From Sulfodiicoccus acidiphilus (GTDB lineage: Archaea; Thermoproteota; Thermoprotei_A; Sulfolobales; Sulfolobaceae): a stretch of DNA of 64,000 bases. This document shows, piece by piece, positions 48,131 through 59,053 of this stretch; the first letter of the stretch is position 1; the number at the start of each line of letters is the position of its first letter. Below the pieces are notes generated by a model. That model worked only from the letters and a program-made list of their open reading frames with translations. It had not been told where the DNA came from and made no database searches. The DNA lies in assembly GCF_003967175.1 (NCBI RefSeq), contig NZ_AP018553.1, forward strand, positions 806,001 to 870,000, written 5' to 3'. Both the position numbers and the translations under genes were made by a program.

Positions 48131-49924
48131 ATGAAGTTCGGGATGGTGGCGGAGTACTTCGCAAAGCTCGAAGACATTTCATCAAGACTGCAGCTTAGCG
48201 CCACTCTAGCGGAGTTGTTCAGGTCCGCCGACAAGGCCGTACTAGATAAGGTAGTGTACTTAATCCAGGGAAAACTGTGGCCTGACTTCCTTGGGATGCC
48301 GGAAATCGGGGTTGGGGAGAAACTGTTGATAAAGGCGGTTGCACTAGGTACAGGAAGAAATGAAGGAGAGGTGGAATCTGTCCTCAGAAAAATGGGAGAC
48401 TTGGGAGAGGTCGCGGCCAGCCTCAAGGGAGGCAATAAGATGGATAGTCTGACTGCTTTCCTAGGGACTAGAGACGAAGGTGAGCTCACAGTTGAAGAAG
48501 TCCACGAGAAATTGGCCAAAGTGGCACTTGCTAGCGGAGAAAGAAGCAGGGACATCAAGGTGAGGACATTAGCTGGACTAGTAAAAAGGGCCACCCCGAT
48601 CGAGGCCAAGTATATTGTGCGGTTCGTTGATGGAAAGCTAAGGCTAGGGATAGGAGACGCCACCATCTTGGACGCTCTGTCTCAGGCATTCGGCGGGTCT
48701 AAAGCCGACGTGGAGAGGGCCTATAACTTGAGGGCGGACCTTGGGCAGATAGCTAAGTTGTTGGCCGAAGGTGGAGCGGAGGCCATCTCGTCGGTAAGAG
48801 TAACGGTAGGTATTCCAGTTCGTGTGATGCTTGCAGAGAGACTCTCGGAAGCAGGGGAGATAATGGAAAAGGTGGGAGGTAAAGCGTTAGTGGACTACAA
48901 GTACGACGGTGAACGAGCGCAAATACACAGAAAGGGACAAACTGTCACCGTTTTCTCAAGGAGGATGGAAAACATCACTTCGCAATACCCAGACGTGGTG
49001 CAGTGGGTCAGGGACTACCTTAAAGCAGAGGAACTGATATGTGAGGGAGAAATCGTGGCTGTAGATCCAGCCACAGGCGACATGAGACCCTTCCAAGAAC
49101 TCATGCATAGGAAGAGGAAGGCGGATGTGTTGGAGGCTACTAAGGAATACCCTGTCAACCTCTTCTTGTTCGATCTCCTCTACCTCGAAGGGGAAGACTT
49201 CACTACTAAGAACCAGCTAGAGAGGAGAAGGAAGTTGGAGGAGTTAGTGTCGCAGGAACAAGACAAGGTCAAGGTAGCTCAGAGTATGATCGTGGAAGAT
49301 AGGGCTAAGTTGGAGGAGTTCTTCTTCAGGGCCATATCAGATGGCGCGGAGGGAGTCATGGTTAAGTCCATTTCTCCAGACTCAATTTATCAGGCGGGGG
49401 CGAGGGGTTGGCTCTGGATAAAGCTGAAGAGAGATTACAAGAGTGAGATGGCTGACACTGTCGACTTAGTAGTGGTGGGAGCGATTTACGGAAGAGGTAA
49501 GAGGGGAGGAAAATTCAGCTCGCTCCTACTCGCGGCCTACGACGAGGAAACCGATACTTTCAAGACGGTATGCAAGGTCGCCTCAGGATTTTCCGACCAA
49601 GAACTGGACCAAATGCAGGAGTTGGTGAGAAAACATGCGATCCCCCATAGACACCCCAGGGTCGAGTCGTCAATTGAGGCAGACGTATGGGTTGAGCCTT
49701 CCCTGGTTATGGAAGTGAGAGGAGCTGAGTTGACGCTCTCCCCACTGCACACTTGCTGTCTTAACTCGTATAGGGAAGGGATGGGGATCTCAATCAGGTT
49801 CCCTAGGTTCATAAGGTGGAGGGAAGACAAGTCCCCAGACGACGCAACTACTTCGAAGGAAATACTGGAAATGTACAGGAACAGATTGAAGAAGGTCGAG
49901 GTCGAGGGAGACGAGTCGGTTTGA
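48131..49924 (+). CDS. lig: ATP-dependent DNA ligase
   Basis: 597 residues. The N-terminal DNA-binding domain is followed by the nucleotidyltransferase motif [11 protein letters not shown] with catalytic Lys257, then [28 protein letters not shown] and WIKLKRDY (motifs III-V), and an OB domain. It is the replicative/repair ligase of Sulfolobales. A nuclease of the MBL fold follows immediately, a known pairing. Confidence 0.95.
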   Translation: MKFGMVAEYFAKLEDISSRLQLSATLAELFRSADKAVLDKVVYLIQGKLWPDFLGMPEIGVGEKLLIKAVALGTGRNEGEVESVLRKMGDLGEVAASLKGGNKMDSLTAFLGTRDEGELTVEEVHEKLAKVALASGERSRDIKVRTLAGLVKRATPIEAKYIVRFVDGKLRLGIGDATILDALSQAFGGSKADVERAYNLRADLGQIAKLLAEGGAEAISSVRVTVGIPVRVMLAERLSEAGEIMEKVGGKALVDYKYDGERAQIHRKGQTVTVFSRRMENITSQYPDVVQWVRDYLKAEELICEGEIVAVDPATGDMRPFQELMHRKRKADVLEATKEYPVNLFLFDLLYLEGEDFTTKNQLERRRKLEELVSQEQDKVKVAQSMIVEDRAKLEEFFFRAISDGAEGVMVKSISPDSIYQAGARGWLWIKLKRDYKSEMADTVDLVVVGAIYGRGKRGGKFSSLLLAAYDEETDTFKTVCKVASGFSDQELDQMQELVRKHAIPHRHPRVESSIEADVWVEPSLVMEVRGAELTLSPLHTCCLNSYREGMGISIRFPRFIRWREDKSPDDATTSKEILEMYRNRLKKVEVEGDESV

Positions 49925-49929
49925 GGTGA

Positions 49930-50922
49930 GAGAGGACGAAGGTCTCGATTCAGAGGAATGGCGCTGTCCTCCTCGGCGAGAACTTCGTTGCCGACGGCCA
50001 CTATGGCAGACCTTTTCGGATAGTCACCCACTTCCATACGGATCACGTCGGAGAGATCGGAAACAGTGTTAGAGTTTGCCTAGGAGTGATAGGTACACCA
50101 ACTACGATCAGATTTCTGAATGTCTTGGGATACCGAGTCCCAGAAGCTAAGGCCCTCCCTCTGGACTACGGCAGGTGGATAGAGGTCGATGGAGAGAAGT
50201 TAAGACTGGAGAGGGCAGAACATGTAATGGGTGCTGCACAAGTCTTCGTGGAGACTAAGGACGGTTCCTCCATAGTCTATACTGGGGACTTCAAGACCCC
50301 AGGCAAGGGTACCCCGATATTGAGCGGAGACGTCCTTGTCATAGAAGCAACCTATGGACACCCTAACATGAGAAGACCCTTTAAAGAGCAAGTGAAACAG
50401 GAATTCCTAGATAGGGTAAACGACGCATTGGCCTTAGGACCAGTGAGGGTGTTCGGTTACCACGGCAAGCTACAGGAAGCTATGAGTATGCTGCGGAAAG
50501 CAGGAGTCGAAGCCCCGTTCGTAGTGGGTGGAAAGGTGGCGGAATTCACTAGAGTGGCAATGGAAGAGGGCCTCGAGCCTGGAACGGTCTTGACGGAAGA
50601 CGTTCCTGACTCGTTTGAGGTCATAAAGACTGGATGGTATGTGAGGTTCTCCCACTTCAATGAGTTCAGGAAGAGGACAAACCGTCACACTAACTTCCTG
50701 CTCAGCGGTTGGGAGTTCCACACGCCGGTTAAGAAGACAGACAGAAACTCTTACATCGTTGCCCTTAGCGACCACGCAGATTTCGAGGATCTAGTAGAAT
50801 ACGTTTCGGCCTCTAGACCGAATTTAGTGGTGACTGACGGAAGTAGAAGTAAGTACGCTAAGGACCTCGCCAACTACATCAGACGAAATTTAGGAATAAG
50901 GGCGGTTCCCATGCCTATCTAA
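49930..50922 (+). CDS. MBL-fold nuclease of the ligase-associated/beta-CASP-like type, start unclear
   Basis: From GTG 50086 the protein would lack its active site: the metal motif THFHTDHVGEIG is encoded upstream at about 50029-50064, preceded by VLLGENFVADGHYGRPFRIV. That frame is open from 49930 but has no ATG, GTG or TTG. GTG 49926, which follows the ligase stop, lies one frame off, and removing one base in 49929-49935 would join it. Later motifs EATYGHPNMRRPF and ALSDHADFEDL complete the metal site. Likely a DNA or RNA exonuclease working with the ligase. Confidence 0.75.
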   Translation, partial: ERTKVSIQRNGAVLLGENFVADGHYGRPFRIVTHFHTDHVGEIGNSVRVCLGVIGTPTTIRFLNVLGYRVPEAKALPLDYGRWIEVDGEKLRLERAEHVMGAAQVFVETKDGSSIVYTGDFKTPGKGTPILSGDVLVIEATYGHPNMRRPFKEQVKQEFLDRVNDALALGPVRVFGYHGKLQEAMSMLRKAGVEAPFVVGGKVAEFTRVAMEEGLEPGTVLTEDVPDSFEVIKTGWYVRFSHFNEFRKRTNRHTNFLLSGWEFHTPVKKTDRNSYIVALSDHADFEDLVEYVSASRPNLVVTDGSRSKYAKDLANYIRRNLGIRAVPMPI

Positions 50923-50923
50923 C

Positions 50924-52027
50924 TCAGATGACCATGTTTTCCTCAAGGAGTTTGTGAGTCCTGAACCTCTCTGGAGTGAAAGGTTGGGCGAGGCCATCGA
51001 TCTTCCCGTCTACTATCATCTTTGCCATTATCTCCCCCGAGAGAGGTGACATCATCATTCCGTGTCCACTGTAACCCGCGTCTATGAACAGTCCCTCTGG
51101 CCACTGAGGATCGAAGCCCATCACGTGGGACCTATCGGGAGTCATTTCGTAGAAACCACTCCATCCCCTCATCAAACCTATTCCTTCTATGCCCCTCACC
51201 AGATGTCTCAGTCTCTTCAAGTAGGCAAGCATGTTATCCAAGGAGATCGAGAACTCAACGAAACCTTGAACTCCCCTATCTATTCCTCCTATGATCTCAC
51301 CTTTTAATGTGTGAGAGAAGTAAACTCCAGTCGCAAGGTCTATGACCAGTGGCTTTACTTTAAACTTTACGTCTTCGGTTATGTAGGCCTCCTTCCTCTC
51401 TGGGACGATTGGAATGGATAATCCTAGAGAGGATAGGAGCCTAGAAGTCCAGGCTCCAGCCGTTATGAGCACCGTGTCCGCTTGAACTTGGCGTCCTTCA
51501 ACAACTACGCCCTTCACTTTACCCCCCGATGAAAGCAACTGGGTCACCTCTCCACTTAGGAAGGTGTGAACTTTCCTAACCTCCTCATAGTAGCTGAGTG
51601 TGAGGTAATCGTGGTGGAAGGATCCCGCCAACGGACCAAAGTAACACTCTCCCAAACCTTCCTTGAGGAAATTGAAATTGTTACAATCCAGATATTTTCC
51701 TCCCAAACCTTCTGAGTCCCATAGGTTGGTGCTCCTCCTGAAGCCCTCAGTGGGGCCCTCTCCGAGGATCCACAGATAACCAGTCCTCATGAACATTGTG
51801 TTGAACTTCAACTCTTTACTCTCTTTCGAGAAGAACTCCATCGCTTTCCTAGCGAACTCGACGTTCTTTTTGTCGTTAAAGTAAACCCTGTACCTCGAGA
51901 TGTTCCTGCTGCTAGAACCGTAACCTACACGTTTTGCCTCGATAATCACAACGTTCTTCACCCCCCTCTTCAGGAGGTGATAGGCCGCGCTCAGCCCGTG
52001 TCCGCCAGCTCCAACTATCACGATCAC
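50924..52027 (-). CDS. FAD amino-acid oxidase/dehydrogenase, sarcosine-oxidase beta-like
   Basis: 367 residues from GTG 52027, whose GTGA overlaps the preceding stop; the longer frame to 52108 is discarded. IVIVGAGGHGLSAAYHLLKRG binds FAD, and the C-terminal DAGYSGHGMMMSPLSGEIMAKMIVDG is the DAO-family ending. Together with the alpha-like protein upstream it would form a heteromeric dehydrogenase for sarcosine, proline, glycine or another secondary amine; the substrate is unknown. Confidence 0.82.
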   Translation of the reverse strand: MIVIVGAGGHGLSAAYHLLKRGVKNVVIIEAKRVGYGSSSRNISRYRVYFNDKKNVEFARKAMEFFSKESKELKFNTMFMRTGYLWILGEGPTEGFRRSTNLWDSEGLGGKYLDCNNFNFLKEGLGECYFGPLAGSFHHDYLTLSYYEEVRKVHTFLSGEVTQLLSSGGKVKGVVVEGRQVQADTVLITAGAWTSRLLSSLGLSIPIVPERKEAYITEDVKFKVKPLVIDLATGVYFSHTLKGEIIGGIDRGVQGFVEFSISLDNMLAYLKRLRHLVRGIEGIGLMRGWSGFYEMTPDRSHVMGFDPQWPEGLFIDAGYSGHGMMMSPLSGEIMAKMIVDGKIDGLAQPFTPERFRTHKLLEENMVI

Positions 52028-53415
52028 GGTATCACCAACGGGGTTAGTGGACTCCTGAAGGTTATGAGAGACTTGCTCCCCATTACGCTCCCCAATAGGA
52101 AGGCGCACTGCTTACCTTGACAGCTTCCAGTGCACACTCCTAACGCCCTCTTGACGAACTCGACATCTGAGTCGGCCCGCATGTACTCAGCCACATCCTC
52201 ATACGTCAAGTCCTCACACTCGCAGATGTATCCTCGTACACCGAAGATGTAAGGAGAAGGGCTGCTCTCCCAATTTCCTCTGTAGTAGTCCAATAGATAC
52301 GACTCGGTCTCTCTCAACGACTCGACAAACTGATCTATATCTCCCATCGCCGCATGGGCACTAAGTGCAGAGGTTATGGGGTCTGAAATCCCCCTAGCCC
52401 CTCCAAGTAACAGCGAATTCCCATTCCTTCCCACTAGATCGTGATTAGGCAAGTAGACGTGAGTCTTAGAGTAGAACGTGTAGGAAAGTCCGAAGTTGGC
52501 TGGAGCCTCCAAGCGAGGTTGTCTGACGACTCCGTAAATTAAGGAGTCCGCTTTAAACTTAACACCATCAACCTCCACAGAACTAACTCTGGTCCTGCCT
52601 AACGCTCGGAGCGATTGTGCCGGTATTATCTCTACCCCAACTGTCTGGGCCTCCTCTAGGACCCTCCTGGAGAAGAACGCCGCCCCCCTTCTGTGAATTA
52701 CCTTACCTCCTACTAGAGAGGCCGCCCTCAACACGTCGTCTGAAGAGCCTACGAAGAGCGGGTTCTTGAACCATTCTTTAGCCTTCAAGTACAACCTTAC
52801 CGAAGCAACTCCAGGAAGATCGTTCCCAGGGAAGAGAGGTGGGACGAACCTAGAACCATTGGCAAAGGCAACGTTCTTGGCCCTCACTACAATCGTTGCT
52901 GACCCAGACTGCACCACGAGCCCCTCGTCGAACCTACCCTTGTACTCCCCCATGATTATGTGCTCCGAAAACTGTTTGACTACGCCTTTCAGCTCCTCCA
53001 GCAATGGCTTCCCCACCCAAGGAAGAGCTGCCTCTCCTAGTACGTCTCTGGCGACCAATACTCCCCCGACTCTCTTCAATAGAGAAAGACCAGCAGTTCC
53101 ACCTCCAATCACTAACCAGTCGACGTCGAGCTTACGCACTTCATGCTCTCCATCAAGTCTCGAATAGTGGGACGGAACGTTGAAACTTAGAGAGTATCTC
53201 TCTAAAATTGAGGGGAAGAACCTGAGTGTCCTCCAATGGAGGACCTTCCTCCTCATCCTCAGCCTGAGAATAGGCCTTGATGATCTTACCCCCTCCCTAC
53301 ATAGGTTCACCCTACGGCCCTCCATCACCTCTTCAGTGTAAGGAAGTCCAGGTTCGCAGTCCCTAACACTCCTAGGCCTTCCGTGAACCTTACTATAAAC
53401 TACTGGAAGGGGCAT
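52024..53415 (-). CDS. sarcosine-oxidase alpha-like/cyanide-synthase-like FAD + [2Fe-2S] protein
   Basis: 463 residues. An N-terminal stretch (~1-75) resembles the loose N-terminal part of SoxA-type subunits, then WLVIGGGTAGLSLLKR (FAD site) near residue 100, a second dinucleotide half (PLFVGSSDDVLRAASLVGG), and a C-terminal ICECEDLTYEDV...CTGSCQGKQC with four Cys fitting a BFD-like [2Fe-2S] cluster. Electrons from the beta subunit would pass through it. Coupled to the next gene by GTGA. Confidence 0.78.
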   Translation of the reverse strand: MPLPVVYSKVHGRPRSVRDCEPGLPYTEEVMEGRRVNLCREGVRSSRPILRLRMRRKVLHWRTLRFFPSILERYSLSFNVPSHYSRLDGEHEVRKLDVDWLVIGGGTAGLSLLKRVGGVLVARDVLGEAALPWVGKPLLEELKGVVKQFSEHIIMGEYKGRFDEGLVVQSGSATIVVRAKNVAFANGSRFVPPLFPGNDLPGVASVRLYLKAKEWFKNPLFVGSSDDVLRAASLVGGKVIHRRGAAFFSRRVLEEAQTVGVEIIPAQSLRALGRTRVSSVEVDGVKFKADSLIYGVVRQPRLEAPANFGLSYTFYSKTHVYLPNHDLVGRNGNSLLLGGARGISDPITSALSAHAAMGDIDQFVESLRETESYLLDYYRGNWESSPSPYIFGVRGYICECEDLTYEDVAEYMRADSDVEFVKRALGVCTGSCQGKQCAFLLGSVMGSKSLITFRSPLTPLVIP

Positions 53416-53431
53416 GGGGGAACCAGCGCTA

Positions 53432-55030
53432 TCAGGTTAATAGGACTTCCATAAGGACCCTTCCATCAGATCTATTATTGTTCACCCCAAGTACACGGCA
53501 GATGGTCGGAGCGACGTCGACTATCTTAGCGTCTTTAACTCTAACTCCCTTCCTAATCTTGTCTCCCATGGTCAGGAACACACCGTACATGTCCTCTCCC
53601 CTATAATAACCGTGGTCTCCTGTTATAGTCCTGTAGGGCTTCACAGATTCCAAACCTTCCTCCCTAAGCGTGCTAGAGATCGAATACCCCTCTCCCACCG
53701 TCAGAAACACGTCTGCTCCCCTGTCTTCAGCCGGAACCTCTGTCGACACTATGCTCACAAACACCTTCTCACCGGTCTCTGGATCCCTGAGGGCATCGAG
53801 ATGCTTCACGATGTAACGTACCAGCTTGGGGAACTCAGTTTTACTTACTACACCGTCCTCCTCTCTACCCTTTAGGTTGATCCTTAATACTCCACCTCCG
53901 CCGTAATACGCCTTAGTTCTACTCCAATCTATTCCCCTTTCTCCCGTCTTGAGGACGTTGATATCCCTCAGCAACGAATTGACATTAACCCTCTTCCTGA
54001 CCTTAACAACACCGTGGTCGGAGACCACGAAGATAACGTCGGCTAAGCCCAACTGGGACCCCACGAATCTGTCGGCCATGCGATAGGCCTCGACAACTAA
54101 TGTGAAGGCGTCATCAACGCCATATAGTAGATGTTGCACGTTGTCAATAGTAGGGAGGTAAGTGGAGGCGAAGTCCCACTCACTTCTCCTCAAGACGTAA
54201 GAGGTGTAGGAAAGGAAGAAGTTGAAGGAGAGTCTAACTGTCTCCAAGTATTCCTCGAAGCTTATAAGGCCCTTCTCCAACGACTTGTAGTCACCGTCTA
54301 ACAACATACCCTGCTTGCGGGACACCTCTTCCCATACTGCCGAAGCCAAGTCGGGATCGTTGCTCCACTCGCCCGTGGTGAAGGACGCTGGGGAAAAATA
54401 AACGTCCTCGGCCCTCGCGTGCAGGAACGTGATTCCCTCCACTTTCGATTTCCTGTATGTAGCTGAGAAGGCGATAGGGGAGGACCACTGCCCATTCTCT
54501 AGCTCCACCGTTCCTTTACCGTCTCCACTAGGGAAAGAGATCGTGAACTTCCCTCCTTCCTTAGAGACCTCCCAAGTTACCCCCGCGGCTTGGTTGGAGC
54601 CCACCTTGAGCACAGTCCCCTCGCTGAGCTCCTTCGGCCTGGCCCTGTAAGGATCCATCAAGGTGAGGCCTGGCAACTTCCACTTATCGGGCAGGGCCTG
54701 TGGAGCAGAGGTTATGAGTACCTTCAGCCCCCTCTTTGACAAAGTCGCCCAGATGGGATCCACCTTGAGCGACTCGCTGGAGAACGCAGACACTGCCCTT
54801 TGAATTCGCCTTCCCTTGACGAATATCTTAGGAGAGATCACGCCGTGAACCTCTGGACCGAATCCCGTGAACAGGGAGGCCAACGCGACAGGGGTGAGGG
54901 AAGGGGTGCTACTAGTCAAAGGTCCATAGGCTCCTTCCTCGATCATCCTACTGAACGTGGGTAACTCGCTCCTCAGCCTCTCCATGACGTGAAAGGAGGC
55001 ACCGTCGAGCACTACCATGAGTGCCTTCAA
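53432..55030 (-). CDS. alkaline-phosphatase-superfamily phosphodiesterase
   Basis: 532 residues: MVVLDGASFHVMERLR (metal Asp), nucleophile in SSTPSLTPVALASLFTG near residue 45, TYLPTIDNVQHLLYG, VVSDHGVVKVR and TGDHGYY near the C-terminus. Members are nucleotide pyrophosphatases, phosphoglycerate mutases or phospholipases; no transmembrane segment or signal peptide is visible, so a cytosolic role is likely. The small gene at 55037 lies directly upstream. Confidence 0.85.
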   Translation of the reverse strand: MKALMVVLDGASFHVMERLRSELPTFSRMIEEGAYGPLTSSTPSLTPVALASLFTGFGPEVHGVISPKIFVKGRRIQRAVSAFSSESLKVDPIWATLSKRGLKVLITSAPQALPDKWKLPGLTLMDPYRARPKELSEGTVLKVGSNQAAGVTWEVSKEGGKFTISFPSGDGKGTVELENGQWSSPIAFSATYRKSKVEGITFLHARAEDVYFSPASFTTGEWSNDPDLASAVWEEVSRKQGMLLDGDYKSLEKGLISFEEYLETVRLSFNFFLSYTSYVLRRSEWDFASTYLPTIDNVQHLLYGVDDAFTLVVEAYRMADRFVGSQLGLADVIFVVSDHGVVKVRKRVNVNSLLRDINVLKTGERGIDWSRTKAYYGGGGVLRINLKGREEDGVVSKTEFPKLVRYIVKHLDALRDPETGEKVFVSIVSTEVPAEDRGADVFLTVGEGYSISSTLREEGLESVKPYRTITGDHGYYRGEDMYGVFLTMGDKIRKGVRVKDAKIVDVAPTICRVLGVNNNRSDGRVLMEVLLT

Positions 55031-55036
55031 GGGAAG

Positions 55037-55297
55037 TCAGCCCTGCCTCATCTTCCTCTCCACATCCTCGAACACTCCCTTAGTAGAGATCAAGTTCGTG
55101 TGGCTCCTCTTAATCTTCCCCTTGTCGTCGAAGCTCACCGCGAATTCGTACAGTCCCCAAGGCGTCCTATACCTACCAAAGCAGTCGTGTCTCTCCTTTC
55201 TTCCTTGGTAGAACATTATCTCGACAGTCTCTGGAATCACGTCCGGTTCTATGTCCCTCAGCACCTTGAGTAATAATGCCTTCACCCTGTCCTCCAT
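55037..55297 (-). CDS. conserved hypothetical protein
   Basis: 86 residues, alpha then antiparallel beta (FGRYRTPWGLYEFAVSFDDKGKIKRSHTNL). I do not recognise the family. It overlaps hemD by 16 nt and precedes the phosphodiesterase by 6 nt, so it is part of the same transcript. Confidence 0.65.
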   Translation of the reverse strand: MEDRVKALLLKVLRDIEPDVIPETVEIMFYQGRKERHDCFGRYRTPWGLYEFAVSFDDKGKIKRSHTNLISTKGVFEDVERKMRQG

Positions 55298-55947
55298 TTC
55301 CTCATCTCCTCCAGTACCCTCCTCAATCCTTGCACGTCGTGTTCCTTAGCCTCTAAGAATGTCAACCCCCTCGACGTGAGGACCTTGGAGGTCTCCGGCC
55401 CTATTGAGATTACCGCAGTTCCATTGGGAATTGAATCCGCTACAAGGGAGGCAATAGTGGAGCTAGTTAACACAACCGCATCGACTTCTCCGGAAGCCAA
55501 CACCCTCTTAGCCGCCTCGACGCCCTCGCTCAGCACGACAACCGTGTAGTTCTTGACCTCCACGTAATTAACCTTACCGGCTAGCTCTCTGACAAGTGAG
55601 TCCGAGGCGGTGGAGCTTCTAAAGGCAATCAGGCTCCTAACTCCGTCGGACACGGCCGTCCTGACCATCGCCAGAGTAGTGTACTCGGAGGGGACTCTGA
55701 CGCTATCCATCCCCAATTCTTTCGCAGTGGCCGGTCCTACGGCGTAAATCCTTTTCCCTTGAAGGAGGGATCTATCTCTGAAACAACGAACTGCGTTGAC
55801 GCTAGTGAAGGCCACAGCCTCGAAATAGCTCAGTTCTGAGGCTGAGTATGGAAGGCAACGCAGTTCTATGACCGGTAGGCTGATGGCTTCGATCCCGTCG
55901 ATAGATGGGATCTCCCTTCCCTCAGGCCTCAGCCAAAGCACCTTCAC
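55282..55947 (-). CDS. hemD: uroporphyrinogen-III synthase
   Basis: 221 residues from GTG 55947. Two Rossmann-like halves with the family's weak pattern: FTSVNAVRCF, YAVGPATAKEL, VLTSSTIASLVADS, ISIGPETSKVL. It closes hydroxymethylbilane to uroporphyrinogen III. 26-nt overlap with hemC. Confidence 0.85.
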   Translation of the reverse strand: MKVLWLRPEGREIPSIDGIEAISLPVIELRCLPYSASELSYFEAVAFTSVNAVRCFRDRSLLQGKRIYAVGPATAKELGMDSVRVPSEYTTLAMVRTAVSDGVRSLIAFRSSTASDSLVRELAGKVNYVEVKNYTVVVLSEGVEAAKRVLASGEVDAVVLTSSTIASLVADSIPNGTAVISIGPETSKVLTSRGLTFLEAKEHDVQGLRRVLEEMRKWRTG

Positions 55948-56803
55948 TTCTCATAGCCTCCAATAACTTCCTACCAAGTTCCCTCCCCGCGTAGGTTGGA
56001 TCTGCCCTGAAGGTACCCTGTACTGACACTTTCAGGTATGGGGTAATGTAAGTGGCCACTCCCCAGAGCGAGTTTCCCTCAACCCTGAACAACACGCCCA
56101 CAGGGAAACTACATCCCCCTCCCACTATTCTCAACACCTCCCTCTCTGCCTTCACCTCAGTCCAACTCTCATCGTCCAATACGGTCTTGATCTCTTCCGC
56201 ACCACTCCAATTTGACCTGCCCACCACTGCGATCGCCCCTTGATTCGCCTCTGGAGCTAGCTCCGTGGGATCTATGACGAAGTAGTTAACGTGCTCTCCC
56301 AACCTAGCCAGAGAGGCCTCCGCCAAGATTAAGGAATCCACCTCCCCCTCTCTGTACTTTCTGAGTCGAGTGTCGACGTTCCCCCTAATGGGTACCACTC
56401 TGAGGTCAGGTCTCAGGAAACGAACGAAGTTGGCCCTGCGTTCACTACCTGTGCCTACCCGAAAACCACCCTCGACATCCCTCAAGGAACGGGGTGAGAC
56501 GAAGACGTCGAAAGGAGTGTCCCTCTTTAGTACGCCTAGTACAGTTAGCCTTGGGTCGATCTCGGTAGGTAGGTCCTTCATGCTGTGCACTGCCAGGTCA
56601 GCTTCCCCCCTAATCACCGCAGAGTTGACTTCGGCCTCGAAGGCCCCTCGACCTAAGGACCTCAAAGGTGTATCCGGTGCTAGGTCTGCCCGGGACTTCA
56701 CAGGCACGAACTCCACATCCAACCCAAGAGATCGCAAGGCCTCGGAGACTTTCTCGACCTGGATCCTGCTCAATATGCTGCTCCTAGCGGCCAATCTAAC
56801 CAA
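55922..56803 (-). CDS. hemC: hydroxymethylbilane synthase
   Basis: 293 residues from TTG 56803. [16 protein letters not shown] at the start, [27 protein letters not shown] and the cofactor-binding Cys in [12 protein letters not shown]. It polymerises four porphobilinogens. 8-nt overlap with hemL. Confidence 0.93.
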   Translation of the reverse strand: MVRLAARSSILSRIQVEKVSEALRSLGLDVEFVPVKSRADLAPDTPLRSLGRGAFEAEVNSAVIRGEADLAVHSMKDLPTEIDPRLTVLGVLKRDTPFDVFVSPRSLRDVEGGFRVGTGSERRANFVRFLRPDLRVVPIRGNVDTRLRKYREGEVDSLILAEASLARLGEHVNYFVIDPTELAPEANQGAIAVVGRSNWSGAEEIKTVLDDESWTEVKAEREVLRIVGGGCSFPVGVLFRVEGNSLWGVATYITPYLKVSVQGTFRADPTYAGRELGRKLLEAMRSEGALAEA

Positions 56804-58049
56804 CTGACCTCACCGCGTTCCTCAGGGCCCTCACGACGAAATCAACGACATCCTGATCGTGTGCGGCAGAAGTGAAGAGTGCCTCGAATTGGCTAGGAGG
56901 AATGAAGACCCCTTCTCTTAACAGGCTGGAGTGAAGTCTCAGGTAGGCTTCTCTGTCCGCTTTTCTTGCCTGAGAGGCGTTTCTGACCTCGGAGACTCCT
57001 AGGAATACCTGGAACATGCTCCCTACTCTGTTAACCACGTGGGTCAGCTTAAGCGAGTCATCCAAGGAATCGACGAAGGCTTTGGCCGCCCTCTCTGCGA
57101 CAACATGGTGGTTGCCGTTCTCAAGTTGCTCTATGACTGCAACACCTGCAGCCATTGAAAGTGGATGGGCATTGAAAGTTCCCGCGTTGAATACAGGCCC
57201 AGATGGAGTCAGTTGATCCATTATCTCTTTCCTCCCTCCCACCACCCCGATGGGGAAGCCCCCTCCCACTATCTTGCCCAAGGTAGTTATGTCTGGGTTC
57301 ACTCCGAAGAGCCCTTGGGCACCTGAGATAGAGAGCCTGAAACCTGTGATCACTTCGTCAAAGATCAGTAGGGTTCCAGTACTTGAACAAATCTCCCTCA
57401 ATCCGCTCAGGAACCCCTTAGAGGGCGGAATGACGCCCATGTTGCCCATCACAGGTTCCACGATAACTGCTGCGTGGTCTTCCTTCGATAGAATCTTCTG
57501 GACGCAACTGAGGTCGTTGTAGGGACATACTGAAACTGTCCTCGTCACTTCCTCAGGAACGCCGGCCGACGTTGGAACACCGTACTCGGAGGCTGCGCTT
57601 CCCGCATCGATCAATACGTAATCGTGGGCCCCGTGATAATTGCCATCGAACTTAAGCACTTTAGTCCTACCTGTGTACCCTCGAGCGAGCCTCAGGGCGA
57701 CCATGGTAGCCTCGGTACCGCTATTGACGAACCTCATTTTCTCCATTGACGGGACGTGTCGCCTTATCTTTCTCGCTAACTCCACCTCTGCCCTGCTGGG
57801 TGTTCCGAAGAGCCAACCCCTCTCCAATTGTCTTTCCACTGCCCTCCTCACGTAGGGAGGATTGTGGCCCAAGAAGAGGGGGCCGTACCCTAATACGAAG
57901 TCTACCAACGCTTTGCCTTCCTCAGTGAAGATGTAGGGACCTTGACCTCCCCTCACGTAGAATGGATAGGGCTGGACCTTGGCCCTTACTGGGCTATTCA
58001 CCCCTCCCGGAAAGAGACTTTTGGCCACCTCCCAGAGTTCACCGCTCAA
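56796..58049 (-). CDS. hemL: glutamate-1-semialdehyde aminotransferase
   Basis: 417 residues from TTG 58049, whose TTGA overlaps the hemB stop; the longer frame to 58172 runs antiphase through hemB and is dropped. [36 protein letters not shown] and PLP Lys in [11 protein letters not shown] are present. Makes 5-aminolevulinate. Confidence 0.94.
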   Translation of the reverse strand: MSGELWEVAKSLFPGGVNSPVRAKVQPYPFYVRGGQGPYIFTEEGKALVDFVLGYGPLFLGHNPPYVRRAVERQLERGWLFGTPSRAEVELARKIRRHVPSMEKMRFVNSGTEATMVALRLARGYTGRTKVLKFDGNYHGAHDYVLIDAGSAASEYGVPTSAGVPEEVTRTVSVCPYNDLSCVQKILSKEDHAAVIVEPVMGNMGVIPPSKGFLSGLREICSSTGTLLIFDEVITGFRLSISGAQGLFGVNPDITTLGKIVGGGFPIGVVGGRKEIMDQLTPSGPVFNAGTFNAHPLSMAAGVAVIEQLENGNHHVVAERAAKAFVDSLDDSLKLTHVVNRVGSMFQVFLGVSEVRNASQARKADREAYLRLHSSLLREGVFIPPSQFEALFTSAAHDQDVVDFVVRALRNAVRSVG

Positions 58050-59053
58050 AATGGGACACCCTCTCTGAGCCACTTGGCCAACTGTTCCGCGTAGTAGGTG
58101 ATTATCAAGTCCGCTCCTGCCCTCCTTATCGCCGTGGTGACTTCTAGAACTGCAGACTTCTCGTCTATCCACCCGTTAAGGGCCGCCGCCTTGAGTAGGC
58201 TGTACTCCCCGCTGACATGATAGGCCGCCAGAGGGTACTCTGGAAAGCTCTCCTTTACTCTCCTGAGCACGTCGAGGTAGGTGTGGGCCGGCTTCACCAT
58301 GACAATGTCAGCTCCCTCCTCAATGTCTAGCTCCACCTCTCTCAGAGCCTCTGAGCTGTTGCGGGGATCCATCTGATAGGACCTCCTGTCTCCGAAGGCT
58401 GGCCTAGAGAAGGCAGCGTCCCTGAAGGGAGAGTAGAAAGAAGAGGCGTACTTTGCGCTGTAGGCCATGATCAAGGTCTCTTGGAACCCGTTCTCGTCTA
58501 GGGCCTTCCTTATGGCCCCAACCACCCCGTCCATCATACTAGAGGGAGCTACCACGTCGGCCCCAGCTTCAGCCTGGCTCAGGGCTATGGTGGCGTGCAC
58601 CTTTAGGCTCTCGTCGTTGTCCACCCTGTAGCCCTTCTCTTGTCGCTTAACTATCCCGCAGTGACCGTGGGAGGTGTACTCGTCAGTGCACTCGTCAGCG
58701 TAGAGTAGCACACTTTCTCCGAAGGTCTCCTTCAAGAGCCTTAGGGACCTTTGTATAACTCCGTCCCTGGCGTAGGCCGAGCTAGCTATGTCGTCCTTAT
58801 AGGAAGGTACTCCGAAGAGGATGAACTGCTTGAGACCCAGCTCCACGTGTGACTGCACCACCTTGGGCAGATACTCCACCGGGAACCTGACGACACCCGG
58901 CATACTCGAAATGGGCTCAGGCTCGGATATTCCATCCCTTACGAAGAGTGGAACTATGAAGTCGTCAATGGACAGGTTCGTCTCCGCCACAGCGTCCCTT
59001 ACTAACTTACTACTTCTGAGCCTCCTTGGCCTTTGCGTTGGAAACGTCGCCAT
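58046..59053 (-). CDS. hemB: porphobilinogen synthase
   Basis: 335 residues: metal site [13 protein letters not shown], first active-site Lys in [18 protein letters not shown] and second in [12 protein letters not shown]. The start at ATG 59053 overlaps hemA by 44 nt, longer than the other joints but common for this gene pair. Confidence 0.94.
   Translation of the reverse strand: MATFPTQRPRRLRSSKLVRDAVAETNLSIDDFIVPLFVRDGISEPEPISSMPGVVRFPVEYLPKVVQSHVELGLKQFILFGVPSYKDDIASSAYARDGVIQRSLRLLKETFGESVLLYADECTDEYTSHGHCGIVKRQEKGYRVDNDESLKVHATIALSQAEAGADVVAPSSMMDGVVGAIRKALDENGFQETLIMAYSAKYASSFYSPFRDAAFSRPAFGDRRSYQMDPRNSSEALREVELDIEEGADIVMVKPAHTYLDVLRRVKESFPEYPLAAYHVSGEYSLLKAAALNGWIDEKSAVLEVTTAIRRAGADLIITYYAEQLAKWLREGVPF

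Noticed and set aside
56796-58172. Longer hemL starting at 58172
   Set aside because: The extension is antiphase to hemB; the TTGA overlap at 58049 explains the start better.
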